Below are positions 44,739 to 54,407 of a stretch of 64,000 nucleotides of DNA, piece after piece. Within the stretch, counting starts at the first letter, position 1, and the number at the start of each line of letters is the position of its first letter. The position numbers and the translations under genes were made by a program. Under the pieces are notes generated by a model that was given only the letters and a program-made list of their open reading frames with translations, did not search any database and was not told the origin of the DNA. Source of the DNA: Chryseobacterium lathyri (GTDB lineage Bacteria; Bacteroidota; Bacteroidia; Flavobacteriales; Weeksellaceae); assembly GCF_030812195.1 (NCBI RefSeq), contig NZ_JAUSSF010000001.1:1674001-1738000 (forward strand), read 5' to 3'.

Positions 44739-45356
44739 ATGAACCTGAAAGAAAAATTCTCAGATCTTTGCCTTCATTTTACAGCAGACCCTGTTCTTAT
44801 TCAAAATCTGTGGCAGGAAATTGAAAAAAAATATTCCGGAAAAAGCAGGCATTATCATAATCTTATGCATCTGGAAAATATGTTTCTGGAACTGGAAAGT
44901 GTCAAAGAACATATTCAAAATTATAGTATCATTTCGTTCTCTGTTTTTTACCACGATGTTATTTATGATGCATCTTCAAAATACAATGAAGAGAAAAGTG
45001 CCTCATACGCTGTTGAACAGCTTCAAAAAATGAGTATAGATAAAGATATGATTTCAAAGATAGAAGCTCAGATTTTAGCAACAAAATCTCATGAAAAATC
45101 AAATGCTCCGGATACGGATTATCTTCTGGATGCAGATCTTTCTATTCTGGGAAAAGACTCTGCGACCTATTTTGATTATACCCGGAAAATCAGAAAAGAA
45201 TATGCTTTATATCCCGATCTTCTCTACAAACCGGGGAGAAAAAAGGTATTGAAACATTTCCTGGAACTTGAAAATATTTTCAAAACGGAACATTTCAGGG
45301 GCAAATATGAGCAGCAGGCAAGAGAAAACATCGCAGCAGAAATTCAGCTGTTATAA
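44739..45356 (+). CDS. HD-superfamily metal-dependent phosphohydrolase
   Basis: 205 aa, all-helical. SRHYHNLMHLENMF, FYHDVIYD (the HD pair) and LLDADLSILG with the final aspartate are the metal ligands of the predicted HD phosphohydrolase group. Substrate unknown. Ends in a GC-rich hairpin at 45362-45386. Confidence 0.88.
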   Translation: MNLKEKFSDLCLHFTADPVLIQNLWQEIEKKYSGKSRHYHNLMHLENMFLELESVKEHIQNYSIISFSVFYHDVIYDASSKYNEEKSASYAVEQLQKMSIDKDMISKIEAQILATKSHEKSNAPDTDYLLDADLSILGKDSATYFDYTRKIRKEYALYPDLLYKPGRKKVLKHFLELENIFKTEHFRGKYEQQARENIAAEIQLL

Positions 45357-45361
45357 ATAAA

Positions 45362-45386
45362 GGAGATGCGGCTTTGCCGTATCTCC
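45362..45386 (+). other. GC-rich hairpin after the HD gene
   Basis: GGAGATGCGGC-TTT-GCCGTATCTCC, 11-bp stem (one G-U), six bases after the stop, without a T tract. The following 45387-45864 is AT-rich and shows no gene. Confidence 0.6.
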
Positions 45387-45864
45387 AACATTAAACCATT
45401 CATTCAAACACAACTCATCCATCCTAATAACAAAGGGGAAATTCTGAATTTCCTTGTTAGGGATTCTTTTATCAAATTTTATTTTCTGAAACTTCTGTAT
45501 CGCTGTTTGATATTTAAAAATAGAAATAAAATATCACGAATATGTGATTTTATTTGTAATCTTTATGTAATTTTTTTATTGAAAAGCAGAACGGAACCAG
45601 CCTTAATATTCAGGAAAATCAAAATTAAAAAGGTTAATAATTTTAAAATAATGGATTTAAAATTTATCCGGAATTAAATTATTCAATTTTTTATTTTCGT
45701 TAAAACGTGTACATATATTAATATACAAGCTACCTCAAAAACAGTTGAAAATAAATTCAGACCTGTCGAAATATGTATATTTTTATACACATGGAAAATT
45801 ATTTGTACAGGAAATATAGAAAGTCAATTTAAATTCAGATATTGTTTAATTACCTGATTGAATA

Positions 45865-45893
45865 TAAAAAAGCACCTTGTAACACAAGATGCT
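45865..45893 (-). terminator. intrinsic terminator of the hydrolase operon
   Basis: On the minus strand AGCATCTTGT-GTT-ACAAGGTGCT (one T-G pair) followed by Ts. Confidence 0.8.
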
Positions 45894-45916
45894 CTTATTA
45901 CTGATTATGCTTACAG

Positions 45917-46684
45917 TTATATTTTTTCTATAAATTCTGATACCTTACTCAAAACAAGTTCCGGAACGTCTTTATGCGGCGTATGCCCAATTCCCGGAAT
46001 GATATATTTCTCTGCCAGGCCACTTACCTGAGAAACTGTTTTTTCCACCTGCTCCAGAGTACCATATTCGTCAGCATCCCCTTGAATGAAAAGTAAGGGG
46101 CATTGAATGTCTTTTAAAAGATATTCAATATTCCAGCTTCTAAAGTATTCACGGGTCCAGGTTTCTGTCCAGGCCCTGAAAAGCATTTCTACCTTGTCTC
46201 CATGATATTTGGCAAGACGTTCGGCAAGATTGGTTGTCTTGTATGCTTCCCAAGCGTCATAAACACCCTTTAATGTAGCATCTTCTACAAAAATGTGACC
46301 TGCTTCACAGATTACAGCCTGTATTTTTTCCGGATATTTAGCAGCAGTGATCAGCGCAATTGTCCCACCGTCACTGTGTCCGAATAGAACAGCATTTTTT
46401 ATATTAAGCTCTGTCAGCAAATCGTTCAACAGATCTGCTTCAAGTTCCATATAATTAACCGGCCTTTCATAAGTAAGCATTGGTCCGGATTTTCCATAAC
46501 CCAATCTGTCATACACCAGAACATTGCAGGTTGTAATTTCAGATATTTTGGTGGGTAAATCTCGCCAAAGTTGGGTACAGCCTAAGGAATCGTGAAGGAA
46601 AATGATAAAAGGTTTCCCCTCGAATGCATTGTTGTATGTTATATAAAGTTTCTGATTTCTTACTTCAATTATTCTTTCTTCCAT
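45917..46684 (-). CDS. alpha/beta hydrolase
   Basis: 255 aa, cytosolic. FIIFLHDSLGCTQLWRDLP (oxyanion region), VLVYDRLGYGKS, nucleophile LFGHSDGGTIALITAAKYP, and C-terminal GDADEYGTLEQVE and IPGIGHTPHKD with acid and His. Similar to small esterases and C-C hydrolases. It follows the nitronate monooxygenase gene by 11 bp and is the second gene of that operon. Confidence 0.88.
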   Translation of the reverse strand: MEERIIEVRNQKLYITYNNAFEGKPFIIFLHDSLGCTQLWRDLPTKISEITTCNVLVYDRLGYGKSGPMLTYERPVNYMELEADLLNDLLTELNIKNAVLFGHSDGGTIALITAAKYPEKIQAVICEAGHIFVEDATLKGVYDAWEAYKTTNLAERLAKYHGDKVEMLFRAWTETWTREYFRSWNIEYLLKDIQCPLLFIQGDADEYGTLEQVEKTVSQVSGLAEKYIIPGIGHTPHKDVPELVLSKVSEFIEKI

Positions 46685-46695
46685 TCATTAAGATT

Positions 46696-47685
46696 CTATA
46701 AACTTGGCACTTTTGCATCTTCAAACTCTTTCAATAAATTCCTGAAAACAGTTTCTACCGGCAATATATCATTGATTAAAGCAGAAACCTGCCCTATTTC
46801 CAGCTCTCCGTCTTCCATATCTCCTTCAAACATTCCTCGTTTTGCTCTTGCACGTCCCAATGAAGCTATTAAAGCTTCTTTATCTCTTCCTGACTGGTAG
46901 ATTTCTTCAAGCTCATCAAAAAATTTGTTTTTCACCATCCTTACAGGTGCCAGCTCTTTCAAAGTAAGATGAGTATCGCCTTCATTCAGTTCTGTAATTT
47001 TCTTTTTCCAGCTTTCATGGGCACTTGCCTCGACGGTAGCAGCGAACCGGGAACCAATCTGTACACCGTCTGCACCAAGGATCATGGCAGCTTTCATCTG
47101 GGACCCCAGTGCAATTCCTCCTGCAGCAATCAATGGTTTGGAAATATGTCTCTTTACGTTCGGAATCAGACAGAAAGTCGTGGTCTCGTCTCTTCCGTTA
47201 TGCCCTCCTGCCTCAAAGCCTTCGGCCACCACAGCATCTACTCCTGCTTCTTCGCATTTTACAGCAAATTTGGTAGATGAAACAACGTGGGCAACTTTTA
47301 TTCCTTCTTTTTGAAGGGTCTCTGTATAGGTTTTAGGATTTCCAGCTGAAGTAAAAACAATCTTTACACCCTCTTCCAGAATGATCTGAATGATCTCTTC
47401 AAGGTTGGGATACAGCATAGGCACATTAACGCCAAAAGGCTTATCTGTAGCCAATTTACATTTCTGAATATTTTCTCTCAGGATATCAGGGTACATGCTT
47501 CCCGCTCCTATGATGCCTAACCCGCCACAGTTGGAAACTGCCGAAGCCAATCTCCATCCTGAATGCCAGATCATTCCTGCCTGAATAATAGGATATTGTA
47601 TATTAAAAAGCTCTGTAATTCTATTTTGATCTGTCTTCATTTCCTGAAGCTTTTTTGCTGAATTGAAATCTATAAAATTGCTCAT
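46696..47685 (-). CDS. nitronate monooxygenase (2-nitropropane dioxygenase family)
   Basis: 329 aa FMN-dependent TIM barrel. Seen are YPIIQAGMIWHSGWRLASAV, GGLGIIGAGSMYP, the AVVAEGFEAGGHNGRDETTT block and IAAGGIALGSQMKAAMILGADGVQIGSRF, which bind FMN. Oxidises alkyl nitronates; some relatives are enoyl-ACP reductases (FabK), a possible alternative. Start may be ATG 47685 or the internal ATG 45 nt downstream (KTDQNRITEL). Confidence 0.88.
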   Translation of the reverse strand: MSNFIDFNSAKKLQEMKTDQNRITELFNIQYPIIQAGMIWHSGWRLASAVSNCGGLGIIGAGSMYPDILRENIQKCKLATDKPFGVNVPMLYPNLEEIIQIILEEGVKIVFTSAGNPKTYTETLQKEGIKVAHVVSSTKFAVKCEEAGVDAVVAEGFEAGGHNGRDETTTFCLIPNVKRHISKPLIAAGGIALGSQMKAAMILGADGVQIGSRFAATVEASAHESWKKKITELNEGDTHLTLKELAPVRMVKNKFFDELEEIYQSGRDKEALIASLGRARAKRGMFEGDMEDGELEIGQVSALINDILPVETVFRNLLKEFEDAKVPSL

Positions 47686-47740
47686 GCGTAAAAATAATAA
47701 AAAACGTGGTTTCTAAAGGAAATATCTTGACTTTTCGGTA

Positions 47741-47767
47741 TAAAAAAACCTTCAGAAATTCTGAAGG
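47741..47767 (-). terminator. terminator of the SurA-like gene
   Basis: CCTTCAG / CTGAAGG stem with a 5-nt loop and T7 on the minus strand, 9 nt past the stop. Confidence 0.85.
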
Positions 47768-47775
47768 CTTTGTAT

Positions 47776-49140
47776 TTATTTTTTGATCGATTCTTTTTTC
47801 CAGTTGGCTTTGAATTTACAGGTATCATAACGTCCGTCAATTGATATAAAGGTTGTCGGCAGTTTAGAGTTAACAAACTTCTCAATCATTTCATTACGCT
47901 TTTTATTGAGCGCCATCTGCTTGATTCTGTTATAATCTGTTTCCAGTGTGATCTGGTGGGCAGGAATAACATCTTCTAATTTGATGATCTTTATTACTTT
48001 TCTCTTATTGTCTTCATCTTCAAAAGGGTTGGTAATATCTCCTTTGTTCAAACCTGCCAATTCATAAGTGATAGATCCGGGAATACTTTCTCTTTCAATT
48101 TTATCAGAACCGTCTGCCCCTGAAATAATTCCTGCGTTGAATTTCGTTTTTTTATCTTCTGAAAATTTAAATGCAGCATCCTTAAATGTTATTTTTCCGG
48201 CAATAATAAGACCTTTGATACTGTCTAATCTTGCTTTTGCTGTTTTCATCTCATCGTCAGTAGGGGTAGCTTTTAAAAGGATGTGTCTTGCATCATATAC
48301 TTTCCCTGATTTTTTGATCAACTGTATAATATGGTATCCGAACTCAGATTCAATAGGTTCCGAAATCTCATTTTCCTGAAGGTTCAGTGCAGCTGCTTCA
48401 AACGGCTTTACCATCTGGCCTTTGGATATATTTTTATAAAGTCCACCATTCGCAGCAGATCCCTCGTCTTCAGAGTAAATTCTTGCCTGGCTTTCAAAAG
48501 TTTCTCCGGCAGCAATATCCTGCTTGATTTTATTTAATCTTTTGATAAGGTCCTCTTTATGTGCTTCTGTAAGTTTAGGATATACCATGATCTGCGCTAA
48601 AGAGATCTCATCCTTTACTTCTGGAAGCTGCATTTTGTACAGGTTATAGAAGTCTGTAACCTCATTTGGAGTTACGTCCGCCTTTTCTGTGATACGCTGA
48701 TATTTTGCCTGTCCGTAGTATTGGTCTACATCAATCTTTTCAATAGCGTTTTTCATTTCATACCCATTTCTGAACTTATAGGCTGCAAGCATTGTTTTTT
48801 CGTCCGGAAACTGGGAAAGCAATTGACGGTATTTTGCATTGGCCTGCTCTTTAATGGCAGCAGAACGGTTTTCAATTAATGTATCCTTTTTAGCTTCGTA
48901 TACAAGAAGCTTGTTGCTGATGAGGTTTTCAAGGAAGTCACATTTGTCAGTTTCAGAGGCTCCCTGTTGTTTGGCATAGTTCATCTGCTCATTCACATCC
49001 GATTCCAATACAATTTCATCCCCGATAACAGCAGCAATACCATCCACTAATTCTCCGGGTTTTAGCTGAGCATTCATGTTTGAAGAGAATATCATCATGA
49101 AAATCCCAAGAAGAAAAGTGATTTTTAGTTTATTTGTCAT
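47776..49140 (-). CDS. SurA-like peptidyl-prolyl isomerase (outer membrane protein chaperone)
   Basis: 454 aa periplasmic chaperone. A signal peptide (ending MNAQ) is followed by DGIAAVIGDEIVLESDVNEQ and a SurA-type N-terminal helical domain (to about 175), then two parvulin domains (ISLAQIMVYP, GGLYKNISKGQMVKPFE; ARHILLKATPTDDE, PGSITYELAGLNKGDI). Assists outer-membrane protein folding. It stands 87 bp after the PfkB gene, possibly in the long minus-strand transcript. Confidence 0.92.
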   Translation of the reverse strand: MTNKLKITFLLGIFMMIFSSNMNAQLKPGELVDGIAAVIGDEIVLESDVNEQMNYAKQQGASETDKCDFLENLISNKLLVYEAKKDTLIENRSAAIKEQANAKYRQLLSQFPDEKTMLAAYKFRNGYEMKNAIEKIDVDQYYGQAKYQRITEKADVTPNEVTDFYNLYKMQLPEVKDEISLAQIMVYPKLTEAHKEDLIKRLNKIKQDIAAGETFESQARIYSEDEGSAANGGLYKNISKGQMVKPFEAAALNLQENEISEPIESEFGYHIIQLIKKSGKVYDARHILLKATPTDDEMKTAKARLDSIKGLIIAGKITFKDAAFKFSEDKKTKFNAGIISGADGSDKIERESIPGSITYELAGLNKGDITNPFEDEDNKRKVIKIIKLEDVIPAHQITLETDYNRIKQMALNKKRNEMIEKFVNSKLPTTFISIDGRYDTCKFKANWKKESIKK

Positions 49141-49227
49141 TTTACTATTTTAAACAAGTTGCAAATTTAGAATACTTAACGAATTAGTCTAAATTTTTTA
49201 TTATAAATATTTCTTAAAAAGACTTAT

Positions 49228-50151
49228 TTATTGCAGTTCGACATCGAATGTCGTTAATTCTTTGAATTGTCTCAATCTGCTGAACATATCCGCTTCATTT
49301 ACTTCCTGAATTCTTTCTGTTCCGAATTTCTCAACAGTGAAGGAAGCCATAGCTGAACCTACGATCAAAGCAGACTTCATGGTCTCGAAATCAAACTTCC
49401 CTTTTTTAGCAAGATAAGCTGCAAAACCACCTGCAAAAGTGTCTCCGGCTCCGGTTGGATCGAAAACCTCTTCCAGCGGAAGCGCAGGAATAGCGAATAC
49501 TTTATTGTCGTGGAAAAGTAAAGCTCCGTGCTCTCCTTTTTTAATGATTACATAGTCAGGGCCCATGGTATGGATCTTTTTAGCAGCTTTTACTAAAGAA
49601 TATTCTCCTGAAAGCTGTCTTGCCTCTTCATCATTGATGGTAATAACATCTGTTTTAGCAATCATATCCATCAGAATATCCCATGCTGAATCCATCCAGA
49701 AGTTCATGGTATCAAGAATAACAAGTTTTGGACGCTTGTTCATTTTTTCCAATACGGACAGCTGAACGCCAGGGTGTAGGTTCCCAAGCAGAAGAATCTC
49801 TGCATCCTGCATAGAATCCGGAATTTTCGGATCAAAGTTCTCCAAAACATTCACTTCTGTAGCCAAAGTATCTCTGGTATTCAGATCATTATGATATTTC
49901 CCGGACCAGAAGAATGTTTTTCCTTCTTTTACAATCTCAATTCCTTCAATATTTATATCTCTGTCTGTGAACATATCAAGGTGTTCCTGTGGGAAATCTC
50001 CTCCGACAACGGAAACAATACCAGATTTAACGCCTAAAACAGATGAAGTGATGCTAATATAAGTAGCTGCACCTCCTAAGATTTTATCAGTTTTACCAAA
50101 TGGCGTTTCGATTGCATCAAATGCAACGCTTCCTACAACTAAAAGTTTCAT
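49228..50151 (-). CDS. PfkB family sugar/nucleoside kinase
   Basis: 307 aa from ATG 50151 (MKLLVVGSVAFDAIETP). Ribokinase fold: the GGAATYISITSSVLG glycine motif near residue 30 and the ATP/catalytic motif DPTGAGDTFAGGFAAYLA near residue 250 with its catalytic Asp. Phosphorylates a sugar or nucleoside; substrate unknown. It begins 23 bp after the gldD stop. Confidence 0.9.
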   Translation of the reverse strand: MKLLVVGSVAFDAIETPFGKTDKILGGAATYISITSSVLGVKSGIVSVVGGDFPQEHLDMFTDRDINIEGIEIVKEGKTFFWSGKYHNDLNTRDTLATEVNVLENFDPKIPDSMQDAEILLLGNLHPGVQLSVLEKMNKRPKLVILDTMNFWMDSAWDILMDMIAKTDVITINDEEARQLSGEYSLVKAAKKIHTMGPDYVIIKKGEHGALLFHDNKVFAIPALPLEEVFDPTGAGDTFAGGFAAYLAKKGKFDFETMKSALIVGSAMASFTVEKFGTERIQEVNEADMFSRLRQFKELTTFDVELQ

Positions 50152-50174
50152 ATATTTTTCAATGTATTTTAAAG

Positions 50175-50735
50175 TCAATTATTTTTCCATTCAAAAGTGT
50201 CGAGCAGGTGTTTCATATCATTTTTGATATAGTTCACTGCCGGGGCCAAAGAATCAGGTTTCGGCCTTGTATTAAAGTATAAGTAAGCAGTCACAAAATG
50301 TTTTGTGCTGTCTGTAATGTAAAATTGAAGATTGGAAGCGCTCTGTCCCTTCAGTTCATAGAAATTTCCGTATACTTTTTTTCCCGGATATTCGAATGAT
50401 TTGGTTTCTATGGAACTTGCTTTAATGGTATGCTCATAGACCATTTTTTCAGCTTCTTTGATATGATCGGCAAAGTCATTCTGTATCGGATAGTAGGTCA
50501 CAAAGATCTTGGCCTTCATTTTGGGGTAATTGATATAATACCAACACGGCTTTTTAGCATCAGAAATCGATGCAAAGTCTGAATATTCGAAAGTATAGGC
50601 ACAGTTATTCTCAAACTTCTGATATTTCGGCGCCGGATACTCGAGACGAAGTTCTCCGTAAGGTTTTGGAACATGATCCTTTCCGCATGAAATTAAAAGC
50701 AGTGATACAAAAATAAAAATGACGTTTTTTATCAT
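50175..50735 (-). CDS. gldD: gliding motility lipoprotein GldD
   Basis: 186 aa. Lipobox LLLISCGKD and the conserved PKPYGELRLEYP, with YTFEYSDFA and PCWYYINYP, identify GldD. The protein is required for gliding and type IX secretion-related functions in Flavobacterium johnsoniae, although non-gliding relatives also keep it. Start ATG 50735. In other flavobacteria ssb and gldE lie between mutY and gldD; here they do not, and gldD follows mutY by 44 bp. Confidence 0.92.
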   Translation of the reverse strand: MIKNVIFIFVSLLLISCGKDHVPKPYGELRLEYPAPKYQKFENNCAYTFEYSDFASISDAKKPCWYYINYPKMKAKIFVTYYPIQNDFADHIKEAEKMVYEHTIKASSIETKSFEYPGKKVYGNFYELKGQSASNLQFYITDSTKHFVTAYLYFNTRPKPDSLAPAVNYIKNDMKHLLDTFEWKNN

Positions 50736-50779
50736 TTTGCAAAAGTACAAATTAGATTTTAGATTTTGGGGGACAAATT

Positions 50780-51814
50780 TCAGTCTTTCAGTGAGTTTTG
50801 GATGTAGTTTTCCAAAGGCTTGGGAAAAGATTTATCATGAGACGCTTCAAAGTCTGTAATGATGTACTGATTTTCGGCTATAAAACTATTCCAAACCACT
50901 TCTGAATCAACCTCAACACTTGAAATTTCAATGGTGAGATTCTTATGGGTAAGCTTATGGGCGATGGTTTTTACATTCCTGATAAAGGGTTCCAGTTCTG
51001 CAGAAATTACCGGTGGAAATTCAAATAATTTTTTCCAGATGAAATCGTCTTTTCTCTGCCGGATCAGGAACTGTCCGTTTCTGTGCACAAAATAATATTT
51101 CAGGGCAAGATCTTCTGTTTTGGTCTTTTTTGTTTTTACAGGATAATCTGATATTTTTTGCATGGAAAACGCAAGACAGTCATCATTTACAGGACATTCA
51201 CCACAGAGAGGATTTTTAGGCTTACAGATTTCTGACCCGAGGTCCATCATAGCCTGGTTAAAATCGCCTACATTTTCGGGCATCACCAATGCCGCAAGCT
51301 GGGAGAAATAAGCAAAGGCTCTTGAATTGGAAATATCAAAATCGTCCGCAAAAATACGGCTCAAAACTCTGTAAAAATTACCGTCTACAGCCGGCGTTTT
51401 ACCACCAAAGCAGATGCTAGATACCGCCGCCGCAGTGTACTTCCCTACTCCTTTTAATTTTAAAATTTCTTCATAATCTGCGGGGAAAATACCATGATAA
51501 TCGTTCATGATCTGTTGTGAAGCCTTATGGATATTAATGGCCCTTGAATAATACCCGAGTCCTTTCCAATAGAGCAGCACTTCATTTTCTTCCGCATCAG
51601 CCAAGGTCTTTACATCCGGAAATCTTTTAATGAAGTTATTGTAATGATTGAGTCCCTGGCTGATCCTTGTCTGCTGAAAAACAATTTCGCAGATCCAGAT
51701 TTTATAAGGATCTTTTGTCTGTCTGAAAGGCAGATCTCTTGCATTTTTACTGTACCAGTTCAGTAATTTATTTCCAATATGACGAAATTCTGAACTTTTA
51801 TTATCTTTTTCCAA
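50780..51814 (-). CDS. mutY: A/G-specific adenine glycosylase
   Basis: Removes adenine mispaired with 8-oxoG. 344 aa. Catalytic Glu in WICEIVFQQTRIS, helix-hairpin-helix LKGVGKYTAAAVSS, catalytic Asp in PAVDGNFYRVLSR, and the 4Fe-4S cluster CKPKNPLCGECPVNDDC (C-x6-C-x2-C-x5-C). The C-terminal NUDIX-like 8-oxoG domain follows from about residue 230. First gene of a mutY-gldD-PfkB row. Confidence 0.95.
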   Translation of the reverse strand: MEKDNKSSEFRHIGNKLLNWYSKNARDLPFRQTKDPYKIWICEIVFQQTRISQGLNHYNNFIKRFPDVKTLADAEENEVLLYWKGLGYYSRAINIHKASQQIMNDYHGIFPADYEEILKLKGVGKYTAAAVSSICFGGKTPAVDGNFYRVLSRIFADDFDISNSRAFAYFSQLAALVMPENVGDFNQAMMDLGSEICKPKNPLCGECPVNDDCLAFSMQKISDYPVKTKKTKTEDLALKYYFVHRNGQFLIRQRKDDFIWKKLFEFPPVISAELEPFIRNVKTIAHKLTHKNLTIEISSVEVDSEVVWNSFIAENQYIITDFEASHDKSFPKPLENYIQNSLKD

Positions 51815-51926
51815 AAACCGTTGCTGTTTAAAAATGATTTGAAGGAGTTTTTAGCTGCAACTATTTTATAATTATTCTATTGATTATAAATGTAACAGAT
51901 AAAATTTCCGTCCTGCAAAGATAAAA

Positions 51927-52400
51927 TTATTTATCCTTTTTAACAGAGTATACGGGAGCTGCTTTCAGCCATTGATATTTTAGATTTCTTTCTGCAGCAA
52001 TAAACCGGTAGCCTTCAAGCTTTTTCAGGTAAAGGTAGACTGAATCTGGTTTAAGTTTCAGTTTTTGATCAGAAAGAAACATGAACGGATAATCCATCAC
52101 TGAATCTCTTATTGTTTTCAATACTTTTCCGGATCTTACTTTATAAAGAAAGAATGTTTTTCCTCTACCTTTCGAACTGTCCGCAAGTTTGACATTGGAG
52201 CTTGCAATAACCAGCTCGCTGCCGTCAAAGCACTCTTCTTCATTCATGATATAAGCTTTTCCCTGCTGCCGTTCATCTTTAAAAAGATCCACAGCATAAT
52301 GATCCGGTGCCTGATATTTTTTTTCACACCCTGATAATACAATCAGCAGGAATACAGGAAGAAAGAAGCTTAAACTATTTTTGATCACATTAGTTTTCAT
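51927..52400 (-). CDS. lipoprotein of unknown function
   Basis: 157 aa from ATG 52400. The signal peptide ends in a clear lipobox (VLSGCEKK). The mature part has an E-E-C-F-D segment and a repeated L-K-L-K pattern; no family is recognised. It follows tssC but is separated from it by a strong hairpin (52416-52442), so a link with the secretion system is only positional. An accessory lipoprotein of the T6SS envelope complex is one possibility. Confidence 0.6.
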   Translation of the reverse strand: MKTNVIKNSLSFFLPVFLLIVLSGCEKKYQAPDHYAVDLFKDERQQGKAYIMNEEECFDGSELVIASSNVKLADSSKGRGKTFFLYKVRSGKVLKTIRDSVMDYPFMFLSDQKLKLKPDSVYLYLKKLEGYRFIAAERNLKYQWLKAAPVYSVKKDK

Positions 52401-52415
52401 ATGAATTGGCAGTAA

Positions 52416-52442
52416 AAAACCGATGTAAAATGCATCGGTTTT
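52416..52442. terminator. bidirectional terminator after tssC
   Basis: AAAACCGATG / CATCGGTTTT stem with a 7-nt loop and poly-T on the minus strand, 22 nt past the tssC stop. Confidence 0.85.
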
Positions 52443-52464
52443 GTTATTTAAAATTGGGTTGTTA

Positions 52465-53826
52465 TTATTCCTGAGTATATTGTGCATCCCATTCATTGCC
52501 ATCATCTCCTTTGTGTCCGTCCAGTTTAATAACGAAACTTTTTGTAGGAAAATAAGGGGTCATACGGATATCCAGCCATACTCTGTCTTTATTAACTCTG
52601 TCCTGCTCGAAACGAACAATTTTGAATTTTTCAATCAATTTGTCCGGTCCTTTGATGTTATCAAGGAATGTTACGATCTGTCTTCTCAAATCGTCTTCAT
52701 TCTTGGCATTCCAATTTTCAAAAGCTCTTCTGTTCAGGAAGTCCAGTAAAACTTTAGTTACATAGTCGAATACACGAACTACTGAATAGGTCTGAAGACC
52801 AATATTATCTCCTGTAAACAGTGTTTTTGCAGAGAATGCCATGATCTTACCATATTCGTTCACCATTGGAACAAGACCCATTTTTTCTAACTGAGAAATT
52901 TCACTTTTCTTCAATTCGAATTTTACGGCATCTACTTCATTGATATTACCATGCTTTTTACCTGCTGCCACCTGAGACATTAAAGTTTTGTGGATTTTTC
53001 CAGCCAGTGAAGTGGAAGGCGGAAGTTCTACATTCTCCTCTTCTCCTACTTCTTCAGCTTTTCCTCTACCTACAAGCCAGTTGCATGTCATAATAACGTT
53101 ACTTCTGTGAAGCTCGCCACCGGTAAGGTTTGCAGAGTGGAATAAGTCTACTACGTCATCCGGCTTATCCAGGTTGGCGAAGTCAGTTACCATCATTACT
53201 TTGTTTTCGTTACAGATCTTTGCCCATTTTTCAATGACTTTATTGGAACCTAAATATCCGGGAATTGCCAGGATAGAATAGTTATCTCTAAGATCTAAAC
53301 GGTCGTAATAGTTTTTGAATTCTTCGGAAATAGCATCGATGAACAAAGGATTATCCAGATCTGAAACCTGCTCAAGGCTTGCATTAACGATGCTTACGTT
53401 ATCCACTTTATCCAACTCTGTATTTTTATAGAACTGGGCTACGGTTCTGTAATTGGTTTCCAACAGACGTACTGCATCAAGTGTATTTTTCAGATTGGTC
53501 TTTAAATTCTGGTCTGCAGCCTGCGCTTTGGTTTTGCAGGTGTCTGCCATTTGATCTGCAGATTCGTTTCCTTCCAAAAGACTCACCCAAAGGTTTATTT
53601 TTTGAAGGAGCTCTTTTCTTTCGTCTGATTTATTGTTGTCTGTCAGGAAAATTTCTTTTCTGGCTTTTCTTGTCGGGTTCATATTGGCGATACCGTCTAC
53701 AACGGATTCAACAAAGCCAAAACCTCCTATTTTATTAAGCTCTGCAAGCGGGTTGCCTTTCGGCTGCCCTGAGTGTTGTTGCTGACCCTGCTGTTGGCTT
53801 TCTTGTGCCTGTAATTTGCTATCCAT
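52465..53826 (-). CDS. tssC: type VI secretion system contractile sheath large subunit TssC
   Basis: 453 aa. The Bacteroidetes (T6SS subtype iii) TssC form: Gln-rich start, ARKEIFLTDN, then a VMMVTDFANLDKP block and C-terminal VVRVFDYVTKVLLDFLNRRAFENW and DIRMTPYFPTKSFVIKL, the sheath handshake region. With TssB it forms the sheath that drives the spike. Preceded by tssB with 21 bp between; ends at a hairpin. No tssE, tssF, tssG, tssK, hcp, clpV or vgrG in the window. Confidence 0.9.
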   Translation of the reverse strand: MDSKLQAQESQQQGQQQHSGQPKGNPLAELNKIGGFGFVESVVDGIANMNPTRKARKEIFLTDNNKSDERKELLQKINLWVSLLEGNESADQMADTCKTKAQAADQNLKTNLKNTLDAVRLLETNYRTVAQFYKNTELDKVDNVSIVNASLEQVSDLDNPLFIDAISEEFKNYYDRLDLRDNYSILAIPGYLGSNKVIEKWAKICNENKVMMVTDFANLDKPDDVVDLFHSANLTGGELHRSNVIMTCNWLVGRGKAEEVGEEENVELPPSTSLAGKIHKTLMSQVAAGKKHGNINEVDAVKFELKKSEISQLEKMGLVPMVNEYGKIMAFSAKTLFTGDNIGLQTYSVVRVFDYVTKVLLDFLNRRAFENWNAKNEDDLRRQIVTFLDNIKGPDKLIEKFKIVRFEQDRVNKDRVWLDIRMTPYFPTKSFVIKLDGHKGDDGNEWDAQYTQE

Positions 53827-53847
53827 GATTTGATTTAGTGTAAATAA

Positions 53848-54294
53848 TTATTTTTCAAGTTCTTGTGCCACATCTTTCAATACTTCGATGAATGCAGCTC
53901 TGGTCTGGTCATTCTCAAGCATATTACGCAGAATTTTATTGGTCTTCAGCTGGCGTACAATCTTATTGTACTGCTCCTGTTCCATGCTAAGCTGCTGTAA
54001 ATAGTCTGATTTTTGAGTAAGATTTTTGGGTGTAAAGTCTGCAAGATTCTGAAAACGGAATTCCTCTTCTACTACACTACCATCTTCCGTTTCGTGCTGT
54101 ACAGCTACGGATGGTTGAAAATGTCTGAAGACGTCGTCCACGGTTTTTAATCCTGTTACAATTTCAGGGGTATAAGATTCTTCTGTAGTAAGCTGGCTCA
54201 CTATCAGCGATTTGTTTTCCTGTATTTCCTGAATAGCTTCATTAGCGTCTACTTTTACCTCGTTGCCGCCAACACCATAATTAAACATTGCCAT
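53848..54294 (-). CDS. tssB: type VI secretion system contractile sheath small subunit TssB
   Basis: 148 aa from ATG 54294 (MAMFNYGVGGNEV); the longer frame to 54408 adds a low-complexity Asn/Gln stretch. The sequence LKTVDDVFRHFQPSVAVQ and EFRFQNLADFTPKNL are the TssB sheath blocks, with a helical C-terminus. It forms heterodimers with TssC. First gene of a two-gene operon. A perfect palindrome lies 114 bp upstream. Confidence 0.88.
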   Translation of the reverse strand: MAMFNYGVGGNEVKVDANEAIQEIQENKSLIVSQLTTEESYTPEIVTGLKTVDDVFRHFQPSVAVQHETEDGSVVEEEFRFQNLADFTPKNLTQKSDYLQQLSMEQEQYNKIVRQLKTNKILRNMLENDQTRAAFIEVLKDVAQELEK

Positions 54295-54407
54295 ATTATT
54301 GTTATTTTGAGATTTCTGATTTTGGTTTGGATCTGTCTTTGAGTAATTTACTGATGAATCAAATAAATTACCAATCCAATGTTTAAATTTAAAAAAAAAC
54401 TGTAACA

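Noticed and set aside
45366..45677. 103-codon open frame after the HD gene
   Set aside because: Composition is AT-driven (Ile, Lys, Phe), it begins inside the hairpin that follows the HD gene, and no motif or signal peptide is visible.
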